Source: G963665495 sp963665495 (lineage in GTDB: Bacteria; Desulfobacterota; Desulfovibrionia; Desulfovibrionales; Desulfovibrionaceae). From it: a DNA stretch of 64,000 nucleotides. The position numbers and the translations under genes are program-made. The notes under the pieces are model-generated. The model ran no database searches. It saw only the letters and a list, made by a program, of their open reading frames with translations, and had not been told where the DNA came from. This document shows, one piece after another, positions 49,629-58,019 of this stretch; the first letter of the stretch is position 1, and each line of letters starts with the position of its first letter. Location: assembly GCA_963665495.1 (NCBI GenBank), contig OY762289.1:1054001-1118000 (forward strand). The letters are read 5' to 3'.

Positions 49629-51467
49629 ATGAAAGAAAAATTGCAGAACTCCGCATTACGTAACATTGCCATCATCGCGCACGTTGACCATGGAAAAACA
49701 ACCCTGGTGGATGCGCTTTTTCGTCAGAGCGGCCTGTTCCGGGACAACCAGGAAGTAAGCGACCGGCTTATGGACAATATGGACCTCGAACGCGAACGGG
49801 GAATCACCATTGCCGCGAAAAACTGCGCCGTGCATTGGCAGGATGTCAAAATCAATATCATCGACACTCCCGGCCACGCCGATTTCGGCGGTGAAGTGGA
49901 GCGCTCGCTCTCCATGGCCGATGGAGCTTTACTTCTGGTGGACGCCTCCGAAGGACCGCTGCCGCAGACCCGGTTCGTGCTGAAAAAAGCTCTGGAGGCC
50001 GGTCTGGCCTGCATTGTGGTCATCAACAAGATCGACCGCAAGGACGCACGGGTGGATGAAGTGGTCAACGAGGTTTACGATCTGTTCATTGACCTGGATG
50101 CTTCCGAAGAACAGCTCGAGTTTCCGCTGCTTTACGCCATCGGACGTCAGGGCGTGGCAAAACGCACACTTGATGACCCGAGTGAAAATCTCGAGCCGCT
50201 TTTCGAGACCATTCTGGCGCACGTTCCGCCGCCATCCTTCGAGCCCGATGCGCCTTTTCAGATGCTGGTTTCCGATCTGGACTATTCGGACTATCTCGGA
50301 CGCCTGGCTGTCGGGCGCGTATTCAATGGCAGCGTGTCGTCCAACGAGCAGCTGACCTGTCTGATGCAGGGTGGAAAAAGCCAGCCGCTCAAAGTGACGC
50401 GGCTGCAGGTTTATGAAGGCTTGCGCCTGGTTCCGGCCGACAAAGTGGAGCCCGGCGACGTGGTGACCCTGGCGGGTATCGAGGCCGTGACCATCGGTGA
50501 TACGATCTGCACCAAGGACGCTCCGGTGGCCTTGCCGCGTATTCAGGTGGACGAACCCACCGTGGCCATGCGTTTCGCCTGCAACACGTCTCCCCTGGCC
50601 GGCAAGGAAGGCTCTTTTGTCCAGTCCAGCAAGATCGGCGAGCGCTTGATTCGTGAGACCTTGAAAAATGTTTCCATTCGGGTGGAAGAAACCGAAGAGC
50701 GTGACAGTTTCATGGTAAAGGGACGGGGCGAATTCCAGATGGCCATTATTGTTGAAACCATGCGCCGGGAAGGGTTCGAACTGTGCATCGGGCGTCCCGA
50801 GGTCATTTACAAGGAAGAAGACGGGAAGCGGCTGGAGCCCATCGAGCATCTGTTCGTTGACTGCGATGAGACCTTCATGGGCGTCATCACCGAAAAGCTG
50901 GCCATTCGCAAAGGGCGTATGCTGAACATGGTCAATAAAGGTTCCGGACGCGTACGTATGGAATTCAGCATTCCTTCGCGCGGCCTTATCGGCTACCGGG
51001 ATGAATTCCTGACGGATACCAAAGGTACCGGCCTGCTGAATTCCTATCTCAAAGGCTACGAACCGTATCGTGGCGATTTCCCCACCCGCTTCACCGGTTC
51101 TCTTGTCAGCGACCGGGCGGGCAATGCGGTGGCGTACGCCATCTTCAATCTCGAACCGCGCGGACAGATGTTCGTCCGTCCCGGCGACCCCGTATATGAG
51201 GGAATGATCGTGGGCGAACACAATCGCGACAACGATATAGACGTGAATCCCTGCAAGGAAAAGAAGCTGACGAACATGCGTGCTTCCGGAAAAGATGAGG
51301 CCGTAACGCTAACGCCGATTTTAAACATGACTCTGGAGCGCGCCATCCATTTCATCCGTGAGGATGAAATGGTTGAAGTAACGCCGGAGTCCATCCGGCT
51401 GCGTAAATCCATACTGAATGCGCAGAAGCGTCACGCCATAGCCGGACAGAAGAAAAAGAAAGCCTAA
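49629..51467 (+). CDS. typA: Ribosome-associated GTPase TypA/BipA
   Basis: A 612-residue translational GTPase. G1 is AHVDHGKTT (17-25), switch II is 'IDTPGHADFGGEVERSL', G4 'VVINKIDR', and the BipA-specific C-terminal domain includes 'KGSGRVRMEFSIPSRGLIGYRDEF' in two parts and 'VGEHNRDNDI'. It acts on ribosome assembly under cold or stress. Length is normal for the family. A terminator follows at 51496. No clear ribosome site precedes the ATG. Confidence 0.96.
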   Translation: MKEKLQNSALRNIAIIAHVDHGKTTLVDALFRQSGLFRDNQEVSDRLMDNMDLERERGITIAAKNCAVHWQDVKINIIDTPGHADFGGEVERSLSMADGALLLVDASEGPLPQTRFVLKKALEAGLACIVVINKIDRKDARVDEVVNEVYDLFIDLDASEEQLEFPLLYAIGRQGVAKRTLDDPSENLEPLFETILAHVPPPSFEPDAPFQMLVSDLDYSDYLGRLAVGRVFNGSVSSNEQLTCLMQGGKSQPLKVTRLQVYEGLRLVPADKVEPGDVVTLAGIEAVTIGDTICTKDAPVALPRIQVDEPTVAMRFACNTSPLAGKEGSFVQSSKIGERLIRETLKNVSIRVEETEERDSFMVKGRGEFQMAIIVETMRREGFELCIGRPEVIYKEEDGKRLEPIEHLFVDCDETFMGVITEKLAIRKGRMLNMVNKGSGRVRMEFSIPSRGLIGYRDEFLTDTKGTGLLNSYLKGYEPYRGDFPTRFTGSLVSDRAGNAVAYAIFNLEPRGQMFVRPGDPVYEGMIVGEHNRDNDIDVNPCKEKKLTNMRASGKDEAVTLTPILNMTLERAIHFIREDEMVEVTPESIRLRKSILNAQKRHAIAGQKKKKA

Positions 51468-51495
51468 CTACAGGGCTGCAACAGCCAGACATAAG

Positions 51496-51530
51496 ACCGG
51501 AGTCTGTAATTACAGGTTCCGGTTTTTTTA
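51496..51530 (+). terminator. Terminator of typA
   Basis: ACCGGA pairs with TCCGGT outside a second palindrome CTGTAATTACAG, followed by a run of seven T. Confidence 0.85.
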
Positions 51531-51660
51531 TGGCAGGTAAAAAATCAAGGGGACTTGTTAAAGGTTTTCTTCTTTTCAAAAGTCGGCTAAGAGATACGGA
51601 AATACGTTGTATTTGAAGCAGATACCACACCGGTAGAACAACAGGAGAGAATATTCTTTC

Positions 51661-52530
51661 ATGATTGCGCTTTCCAGAATTCTAGGCACTAAGCCAGCCA
51701 TTTCTCAGGAAAACATCAACCTTTTGGAAAAGGCGATGGAAGCGGGAAGTTCCTTCCCCTCCTGGGTGAAAGGGCAGCGGGCTTCTTATGGTCAGCCAAA
51801 CATGACTCTTTATTTGTCCAAGTTCAAAAAGAAGAACCTGGTTTTCGAAGAAATTGACAACGCGCGAATCAGTAAATCCTGGATAGGATCTTTCATCCTC
51901 TGTCGGTTTGAGATCCGGACCCTGGCTGGAGTGCAACCGGAACTCTACCAGTTTCGCAGCAATATTCTGGGCTTTGAAAGCCGGGACAATGGGAAGAAGC
52001 TCATCGCCCTGAGCTGGCCCGAGACCATTGAAAAAAATACCCAGCGGCGTTTCGTACGCGTGGACCTGCATGAAAAAACCCTGCCTCGCGTTCTGGCCTG
52101 GGGAATTCGCTTCAAGCAGACGCCCCCTGTGATCAACGTGAAAAATCTTGGAAAACCGATTTTCAGCTTTGATCCGATGCAAAAAAACAGCGTGAACGTT
52201 CACGACATTTCCGAAGGCGGACTCCGTATTTCTCTGGTCCCCACGGAATCCGAAGAGCTTTTGCTGTATATTCAGCCCCAGCATTATCTGCTCATGCTGC
52301 TGTCCCTGCCCACAAAAGAAGGCGCCAAAGACCAGAAACTGCTCGTTGTGGTCCGTATTGCGCGTATGCAGACCCATCCGCGCGGCCGCGTCAGCCTGGG
52401 GCTCGAATTCCTGTTCATCGCCGGGAAAAACCCGCAGACAGGTGCTTTTGTCTGGCTGAAAGTGGAAGGCAAAGGCATCGAAAGACTCAAGCAATGGGTT
52501 GCGGAACGCTACCTGGAAATCAGTCCGTAA
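51661..52530 (+). CDS. PilZ-domain (c-di-GMP-binding) protein
   Basis: A 289-residue protein. An N-terminal beta-rich part is followed by a PilZ-type domain: the R-x-x-x-R motif in 'QRRFVRVDL' and, further on, D-x-S-x-x-G in 'VHDISEGGLRIS', both needed to bind cyclic di-GMP. The order resembles YcgR, with an N-terminal YcgR-like domain, although the two PilZ motifs are about 70 residues apart. It may adjust motility or surface traits. It is monocistronic, downstream of typA. Confidence 0.82.
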   Translation: MIALSRILGTKPAISQENINLLEKAMEAGSSFPSWVKGQRASYGQPNMTLYLSKFKKKNLVFEEIDNARISKSWIGSFILCRFEIRTLAGVQPELYQFRSNILGFESRDNGKKLIALSWPETIEKNTQRRFVRVDLHEKTLPRVLAWGIRFKQTPPVINVKNLGKPIFSFDPMQKNSVNVHDISEGGLRISLVPTESEELLLYIQPQHYLLMLLSLPTKEGAKDQKLLVVVRIARMQTHPRGRVSLGLEFLFIAGKNPQTGAFVWLKVEGKGIERLKQWVAERYLEISP

Positions 52531-52615
52531 TTCTCCTGTCAGAAAACAGTCCTAGATTCTCTTCCGCCGCAAAGCTGTGTTCCAGCATTGGGGCATGCTT
52601 CAAGGCGAAAATGCG

Positions 52616-53476
52616 CTAGCGGACCACGATCTTGGGATCTCCCAGCATTTTTTTGATATGCTGCAGGTAGGGGCCGTTGAGCAGTTCCTCCTGGCTTACT
52701 TCTTTGGGCAGACGCTGTTGATTGATGATCACCTGCGAGGGTTCCCTGGTACGGCGGTTGTCGTAGATCATGGCAGAGAAATAGGCTTTGCCGTAAGCGT
52801 CGCCTTTGTCGCCCAGGAAATTCCAGCTGCAGCCTGAGGCGTTGCAGGGGGTGAATTCATCCAGGTTGCCCAGCACCACGTCCTCGGTTTTTGTCCGGCG
52901 GCCGGTCATGTTGTTGATGATGAAGACGTTGTAATAGGCGTCCAGGATCTCCCATTGCTTGCTGGATTTGTCCTGTACCTCGAGGATCGAGTGGTCGGTG
53001 GCGGTTCCGTCCGGTTTGAGGAAAAAGATATGAACCAGGCGCGAGCTTATGTCGAAATTATCCAAAACAGCAGCCAGAGCTTTGGCCACATGGTCGCATT
53101 TCAGTTTGGGCTTAGGGCCTCTTCCGGTACGCAGGCGTTGCGCCCACATCCGGGTGATACGTTTCAGATTCCTGTAGTTTCTGATGCCGTTTTCCGAACG
53201 TTCTTCATCGAGGGCGTCTTCAGTATTGGCGTGCGCGAATTCACGCAGCCAGTCCAGAAAGGCCTGTTGCGAGGAAAATTGCCGCATTCGCAGCAACTCA
53301 AGAAAATCAGAGTCCACATCTTTGGCTTCAACCGTGTCGTATTCATCCTGGTAGAGCTTTTCCAGTTTGTTTTGCTCCGAAAAAGTGTCCTGGCAAGACG
53401 TAAGCAGGAATGTGCTCGTCAGCATGCCGGAGATGATCAGGATCGATACAACAGGAAACGAATGAAATTTTATCAT
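52616..53476 (-). CDS. Transglutaminase-like lipoprotein
   Basis: A 286-residue protein. The signal ends in the lipobox L-L-T-S-C, so it should be a lipoprotein. Residues about 125-180 follow the transglutaminase-like core: Cys in 'KCDHVAKALAAVL', His in 'TATDHSILEV' and Asp in 'WEILDAYYN', in the right order for the triad. A later pair of cysteines lies in 'CNASGCSW'. Prokaryotic members are often proteases or cross-linking enzymes at the cell surface. The assignment rests on motif order and is moderately sure. Confidence 0.7.
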   Translation of the reverse strand: MIKFHSFPVVSILIISGMLTSTFLLTSCQDTFSEQNKLEKLYQDEYDTVEAKDVDSDFLELLRMRQFSSQQAFLDWLREFAHANTEDALDEERSENGIRNYRNLKRITRMWAQRLRTGRGPKPKLKCDHVAKALAAVLDNFDISSRLVHIFFLKPDGTATDHSILEVQDKSSKQWEILDAYYNVFIINNMTGRRTKTEDVVLGNLDEFTPCNASGCSWNFLGDKGDAYGKAYFSAMIYDNRRTREPSQVIINQQRLPKEVSQEELLNGPYLQHIKKMLGDPKIVVR

Positions 53477-53734
53477 AATGCTTGCCGTGTTTTGAAATGG
53501 CAGAAGTTGAATTTGTAAGCGAGGCTATGGAATGCGTTTGCTATGAAAATGTATATAAAATACTCAGGCTGCAAAGCTGTTTTTAGCGTATTGTTTCGTT
53601 GGGCTCAAGGCGTAATTTGCTTCCTGAAACAACGGTCGGTCCGCATGAAAAAAGGGATAGCCGTAGCATCAGCGAAAACCTTGCTTGATGAGTCGCAAAA
53701 GAAGGGCAAAACAGTAACAGCGGTTAAGGTTAAA

Positions 53735-54115
53735 GGGAGTCGGACTATAAGCCGGGTTTTGTGGCAAAGGCAAAGCTGAAAAAGCCGTGCCTTTGTGGTC
53801 ATCATTCCTCTAGGACCGGAATTACTTCCGGCCTCAAGCAACCTACCCGAGAGCTCGGCCGGGCCGGCTTAAAACGCTCTCCTATTTGGTCTTGCTCCGG
53901 ACGGGGTTTACCTAGCTCGCCACGTCTCCGTGACGCCTGGTGGGCTCTTACCCCACCGTTTCACCCTTACTCTGCCCGAAAGGGCAGAGCGGTCTGCTTT
54001 CTGTGGCACTATTCCCGAGATCACTCTCCCTGGGCGTTACCCAGCGTCCTGCCCTGCGGAGCCCGGACTTTCCTCCATGGCTCTGTGAGCCACCGCGATG
54101 ACCCGTCCAACTCCC
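53735..54115 (-). ncRNA. rnpB: RNase P RNA (bacterial type A)
   Basis: On the minus strand the universal core elements appear in order: GAGGAAAGTCCGGGC, GGGTAACGCCCAGG, ACAGAAAGCAGACCG, AGGGTGAAACGGTG, and near the 3' end AAACCCGGCTTATAG. The ends pair as P1: GGGAGTTGGAC at 54115-54105 with GTCCGACTCCC at 53745-53735. The length of about 380 bases is normal. Frames read through this region on either strand are not genes. It lies after the zinc-ribbon gene. Confidence 0.97.
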
Positions 54116-54121
54116 TGTACC

Positions 54122-54149
54122 AAAATAACTACCGTACGGCGTATGTCAA
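54122..54149 (-). promoter_or_regulatory. Promoter of rnpB
   Basis: On the minus strand TTGACA (54149-54144), a 16-base spacer and TATTTT (54127-54122) end six bases before the predicted 5' end of RNase P RNA. Confidence 0.6.
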
Positions 54150-54169
54150 ACCGCAGGCGTTCGGTTCGG

Positions 54170-54955
54170 TTATTCTTCGAAGGGCACGTCCTGCTCTTCC
54201 ACCGGTGCGGCTTCCTGTTTTTTTGCGGATGTGTCCACAAAATGCTCAGACCAGTAGATCAACCGCTGGCAGTTGGGGCAGGAAAGAATTTGCTGTCCCC
54301 GCTGCAGTTCATTGAAGCTCTGTGGCGGAATGGCAATATGACAGCCGTTGCAGATGCCGTTTGTCACCGGAACAATCACAGGTGAATCAAGTCTGGAGCG
54401 GATGAATTCGTATCTGCTGAGGACAGGTTTGGGGACATCGACACAGAGGCTTTTGCGCAGGGAGTCAAGTTCGGCCAGCTTCGCTTCGGAGGCTTTGACG
54501 CGTTCCTGCAGGTTGGCCCGTTTTTGATCCATGTTTTCTTTGATGATGTCGGCATCCTTCTGGATTTCCTCGAGGCTTTCCTGCTGGCGCTGCAGTTCTT
54601 CCACGATGGCCATGCGTTCTTCCTCGCGTGTCCGGTTCAGCTTTTCGAGGTTGTCCATTTCGCGCATCATGGCGTGGTATTCTTTCGTGTTGCTGACCAT
54701 CATCAACTTGTTTTTGCTCTTTTTGACCTTCAGCGTATCCTCTTCGATTTCACTGTTGATACGTTTGTCCTGGCCGGTCAGATGGTCGATTTTTTCTTTA
54801 TATTGGTTGATGATGTTTTCTTTTACAGCATATTCGCCTTCGAGTTCCTGTACTTCCTTCGGAGCATTGTTCAGCTCCAGGTGCAGTTCGATCAGCTCGG
54901 AATCAACCTGCTGCAACGCAACAAGCTGTTCGATTTGTTTAAGATAAATACTCAA
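54170..54955 (-). CDS. Coiled-coil protein with C-terminal C4 zinc ribbon (DUF164/zf-RING_7)
   Basis: A 261-residue protein. Residues 1-175 are a long coiled-coil hairpin, and the C-terminal zinc ribbon has C-x2-C in 'GICNGCHIA' and 'LSCPNCQRL'. An acidic tail (EEQDVPFEE) follows. This family is widespread and usually found beside Nif3-like and rnpB genes, as here. Chlamydial relatives take part in chaperone or stress functions; here the role is unknown. Confidence 0.87.
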   Translation of the reverse strand: MSIYLKQIEQLVALQQVDSELIELHLELNNAPKEVQELEGEYAVKENIINQYKEKIDHLTGQDKRINSEIEEDTLKVKKSKNKLMMVSNTKEYHAMMREMDNLEKLNRTREEERMAIVEELQRQQESLEEIQKDADIIKENMDQKRANLQERVKASEAKLAELDSLRKSLCVDVPKPVLSRYEFIRSRLDSPVIVPVTNGICNGCHIAIPPQSFNELQRGQQILSCPNCQRLIYWSEHFVDTSAKKQEAAPVEEQDVPFEE

Positions 54956-55046
54956 TCTGACTCCCCTCCTATGGTATTAAAGCCTATGTGTCCGCATCGA
55001 CATTGCGTCGGCATCTCTGAAACAAAGATGGAAGCACACAGCCTGC

Positions 55047-56057
55047 TTATCGGGTTAGGGCAAGACGCATTGGGTCCTGCCCAGGAAAAAATTGTATCTC
55101 GACATCTGGCAGCTCCGGGTCAGCTTTCAGGAGCAGCGCAAATCTGCGCATCATTTCTTCTTCCAAGGAGAAATGCCCCACGTCCACCAGGCACAACGGA
55201 GGCCTCAGCGCCAAATGATGCTTGATATCGCCGGTAACAAGCACTTGCGCGCCAAGAGAAGCGGCCGTACCCGCCAGACCAGCGCCAGAGCCCGGACAAC
55301 AGGCCACGGTCCGCACCGATTCCGGAACCTTCCCGGCGACGGTGACGAAGTCGCGGGGAATATGCTTGTGGACTTGCGTCAGGAATTCCTCCCAGGAAAT
55401 CTCCTGCGGCAGTTTTCCCACCTGGCCCATGCCCAGTTCTACGGCGGGCAAATGGGTTTGCTGGGTGGTGAAAAATAGTTCGTGCTCGTCGGCTTCGAGA
55501 TCCAGGCAAATGGTCCGCATTATGGACTGCACGGCATTTTGTTCGCAACAGACGGCCATCTGTCCGGAATCGATGTTTGGCGTTTGCAGCACCCCTGGCA
55601 GGGTTGCCCATTTCTCGGCGAACAGGTCCGCGGAACCCGGCATGGGAAACAGTAGACGATGGGCAAGAGCCGTAAAGGTCGGTTCGAGGGGCCGGTATTT
55701 GCGGATTCCAAGCTCCCGGACAAACCAGGCGGCCGGACCTGAAAGCTGCGCGTCCAATGAGGTATGCGCAGCGTACAACCAGGCATCCTTGGAAAGCACC
55801 ATTCGCGCAATATCGTGGTATCCGCCGCGACGATCCAGAAAACGGGGTTCCATGGTCAGGGGGTGGTGGCTGAGGATAAATCCGGCCCCCCATTCCAGAG
55901 CCTGATCAATGGACTCCGGCAACGGGTCAAGCATCAGTGCGACTTTTCCAGTCTCTTGCAGCCGGCCGGCGATCTGCACGCCGCTTTTATCCCATGAAGC
56001 AGCACCCCGAAGAGGAGCCGTGACTTCAATCTGCGTGATTAGCTTGTCTATATTCAT
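55047..56057 (-). CDS. Nif3-like dinuclear metal centre protein
   Basis: A 336-residue Nif3/YbgI-type protein. Metal ligands are in 'ILSHHPLTM', 'YAAHTSLD' and C-terminal 'LVDVGHFSLEEEMM'. It has the extra middle domain (about 120-230) found in the longer Bacillus-type members. Relatives act as GTP cyclohydrolase-like or unknown hydrolases. Start ATG 56057 is chosen on the family's N terminus; the ribosome site is weak. It leads a leftward group with the zinc-ribbon gene and rnpB. Confidence 0.87.
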   Translation of the reverse strand: MNIDKLITQIEVTAPLRGAASWDKSGVQIAGRLQETGKVALMLDPLPESIDQALEWGAGFILSHHPLTMEPRFLDRRGGYHDIARMVLSKDAWLYAAHTSLDAQLSGPAAWFVRELGIRKYRPLEPTFTALAHRLLFPMPGSADLFAEKWATLPGVLQTPNIDSGQMAVCCEQNAVQSIMRTICLDLEADEHELFFTTQQTHLPAVELGMGQVGKLPQEISWEEFLTQVHKHIPRDFVTVAGKVPESVRTVACCPGSGAGLAGTAASLGAQVLVTGDIKHHLALRPPLCLVDVGHFSLEEEMMRRFALLLKADPELPDVEIQFFPGQDPMRLALTR

Positions 56058-56183
56058 TTTGAATAAAAAAGGCGCTTTCCTTGTATCAGCTTGCAGGAAA
56101 AGCGCCCTGTGCACGAGGTTGTGCCGTTTTCAATACACGGCGATGGAGAAGGTTTTCGTCTGCCCAGCAACATAATTCCTTCA

Positions 56184-56259
56184 TGGTGGGCCCACCAGGA
56201 TTCGAACCTGGGACCTGCCGGTTATGAGCCGGAGGCTCTGCCAACTGAGCTATGGGCCC
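56184..56259 (-). tRNA. tRNA with CAU anticodon (Met, or Ile2)
   Basis: A 76-base class I tRNA. The acceptor stem GGGCCCA pairs with TGGGCCC, followed by A and encoded CCA. The D arm is AGCTCAGTTGGCAGAGC, the anticodon loop CTCATAA gives CAU, and the T loop is GGTTCGAATCC. It could be elongator Met or the Ile2 tRNA later changed to lysidine. Initiator features are absent: the first pair is G-C and no three-G-C block closes the anticodon stem. Confidence 0.93.
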
Positions 56260-56452
56260 ACATTTTCTAATTAGTGAAACATCATTTTTTAATTTAATTT
56301 TTTTTTCGTGTCAATGGAAAAAACAAAAGAAGTTCAAAAAAATATACATAAAGCCATATACGTGTCGCGAAAGTCGCAACGACAGTATGCCGGACCGTTT
56401 GATTGCGTATGATCTGCGGAAAAATGTAACATATTTCATAATGTTGTCATCT

Positions 56453-56481
56453 TTGACTTTTTTGTCGGCGGGTTTTATAAG
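56453..56481 (+). promoter_or_regulatory. Promoter of apt
   Basis: TTGACT (56453-56458), a 17-base spacer and TATAAG (56476-56481), 107 bases before the apt start. AACAT-N8-ATGTT lies just upstream (56428-56445) and could be a regulator site. The rest of the 328-base gap between the tRNA and apt shows no gene. Confidence 0.6.
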
Positions 56482-56587
56482 CAGGCGGTATAGGTAATGC
56501 CAGGGGCCTGAAAGTGCAGGTGTTTCGGGAAGTCCTGCGAGTGCAATTGTTACGGTCTGTCAGTTCTACAATCTTGAGGAGGAAGGT

Positions 56588-57097
56588 ATGGATTTACGGC
56601 AGTTCATTCGGGATATTGAAGATTTTAAGCCGGGCATCGTTTTTTTTGATATTACGCCTCTTTTGGCAAGCCCGGAAGCGTTTCGTTATACCATAGACGC
56701 TCTGGCAGAACGGTTTGCAGATTGCGGGGCCACAAAAATCCTGGCTGCAGAAGCCAGAGGGTTTATTTTCGGCGCTCCTTTGGCCTATAAAATGGGGATG
56801 GGCTTTGTTCCGGTGCGGAAGCCGGGCAAATTGCCTTATAAAACCATTTCCTGCTCGTATGAACTCGAATACGGCACCGACTCCTTGTGCATGCATACGG
56901 ATGCAGTGGCCAAAGGCGAAAAAGTTTTGATCATCGACGATCTGCTTGCAACGGGCGGTACATGCGGGGCCATGATCGATCTGGTAAAGACTGCCGGAGG
57001 CGAAGTCGCCGGCCTTGGGTTCGTCATTGAACTCGCTTTTCTGGAGGGTAAAGGGAAATTACAGGATATTCCTTACGAATACCTCCTCCAATTGTAA
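56588..57097 (+). CDS. apt: Adenine phosphoribosyltransferase
   Basis: A 169-residue phosphoribosyltransferase. The PRPP loop is 'VLIIDDLLATGGTCGAM', and 'AAEARGFIFGAPLA' and 'FVPVRKPGKLPY' are typical of Apt. It converts adenine and PRPP to AMP. GAGGAAGG precedes the ATG. The mtnP gene downstream releases adenine from methylthioadenosine, so the pair recycles purine base. Confidence 0.95.
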   Translation: MDLRQFIRDIEDFKPGIVFFDITPLLASPEAFRYTIDALAERFADCGATKILAAEARGFIFGAPLAYKMGMGFVPVRKPGKLPYKTISCSYELEYGTDSLCMHTDAVAKGEKVLIIDDLLATGGTCGAMIDLVKTAGGEVAGLGFVIELAFLEGKGKLQDIPYEYLLQL

Positions 57098-57202
57098 TTC
57101 ATCGTATCCGCGGGCAGCGTACGCCGGGTGAAGTCTGAATAAAAATGGTGAAAAAGGCAGACGGATATCGGGCTGCTCCTGACATACCAGACAAGGAACA
57201 AC

Positions 57203-57949
57203 ATGGATAAAATCGGAATTATCGGCGGCAGCGGGCTGGATGATCCGGATATTCTGGAGAACCCCGAAGATATTACTGTCAGCACTGCTTACGGCTCTCC
57301 CAGCGCTCCCTTGAAGCAGGGGCGTATTGCCGGCAAAGAGGTCTGCATTCTTGCCCGGCACGGGCGGGAGCATACAATTCCCCCTACCTTTGTAAACAAC
57401 CGGGCCAACATCATGGCTTTGAAAGAGGCAGGGTGTACGCGCATTCTCGCCACAACGGCTGTAGGGTCTCTGCGGGAAAAAATCGGACGCGGGCATTTGG
57501 TGATTCTGGACCAGTTCATCGATTTTACCAGGCTCAGAGCTGTCAGCTTTTTTGAAAAATTCGAACCGCATACTCCCACGCATACGGCCATGGCCGAACC
57601 CTTTGACAAAGCGCTGCGTACTCTTTTGATCTCTTCCTGCCAGCAGCATGGCTTTGCTTTTCATGACAAAGGCACTGTGGTGACCATCGAAGGTTCGCGT
57701 TTTTCCACCAAGGCGGAATCCTTTATGTTTCGTTCCTGGGGGGCGGATGTTATCAACATGAGCACCGCGCCGGAAGCCATTCTGGCCAATGAAGCCGGGG
57801 TGCCGTACGCGGCCATTGCCATGTCCACGGATTACGACTGCTGGAAGGAAGACGAGGCACCGGTTTCCTGGGAGGAAGTACTGCGAATTTTTCAGGAAAA
57901 TGCTGAAAAGGTAACGGGTGTCCTTATCGACGTCATCGGACGCATGTAG
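57203..57949 (+). CDS. mtnP: S-methyl-5'-thioadenosine phosphorylase
   Basis: A 248-residue member of the PNP/MTAP family. 'IGIIGGSGL' opens the phosphate site, followed by 'LARHGREHTIPP', 'ATTAVGSL', 'EGSRFSTKAESFMFRSWGAD' (given in two blocks) and 'INMSTAPEAILANE'. Asp in 'MSTDYDCWK' marks use of a 6-aminopurine, so methylthioadenosine is the likely substrate rather than inosine. It lies 106 bases after apt. A strong terminator follows. Confidence 0.9.
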   Translation: MDKIGIIGGSGLDDPDILENPEDITVSTAYGSPSAPLKQGRIAGKEVCILARHGREHTIPPTFVNNRANIMALKEAGCTRILATTAVGSLREKIGRGHLVILDQFIDFTRLRAVSFFEKFEPHTPTHTAMAEPFDKALRTLLISSCQQHGFAFHDKGTVVTIEGSRFSTKAESFMFRSWGADVINMSTAPEAILANEAGVPYAAIAMSTDYDCWKEDEAPVSWEEVLRIFQENAEKVTGVLIDVIGRM

Positions 57950-57977
57950 CCGAAGCCACAGCGCGAACGTTTTTTTA

Positions 57978-58019
57978 CGCCCCCTTTGCAAGATGGCTGC
58001 AAAGGGGGCGTGTTTTTTT
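57978..58019 (+). terminator. Terminator of mtnP
   Basis: CGCCCCCTTTGCA pairs perfectly with TGCAAAGGGGGCG around a seven-base loop and is followed by TGTTTTTTT. The nupC stop codon of the opposite strand lies in the T run. Confidence 0.9.

Noticed and set aside
49372..49632. 86-residue frame ahead of typA
   Set aside because: No ribosome site, no family resemblance, and it overlaps the typA start.
53543..53779. 78-residue plus-strand frame between the transglutaminase-like gene and rnpB
   Set aside because: It extends into the 3' end of RNase P RNA on the opposite strand and has no ribosome site or recognisable feature.
53761..54315. 184-residue plus-strand frame and other frames at 53.7-54.2 kb
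   Set aside because: They run antisense through RNase P RNA and have no family features.
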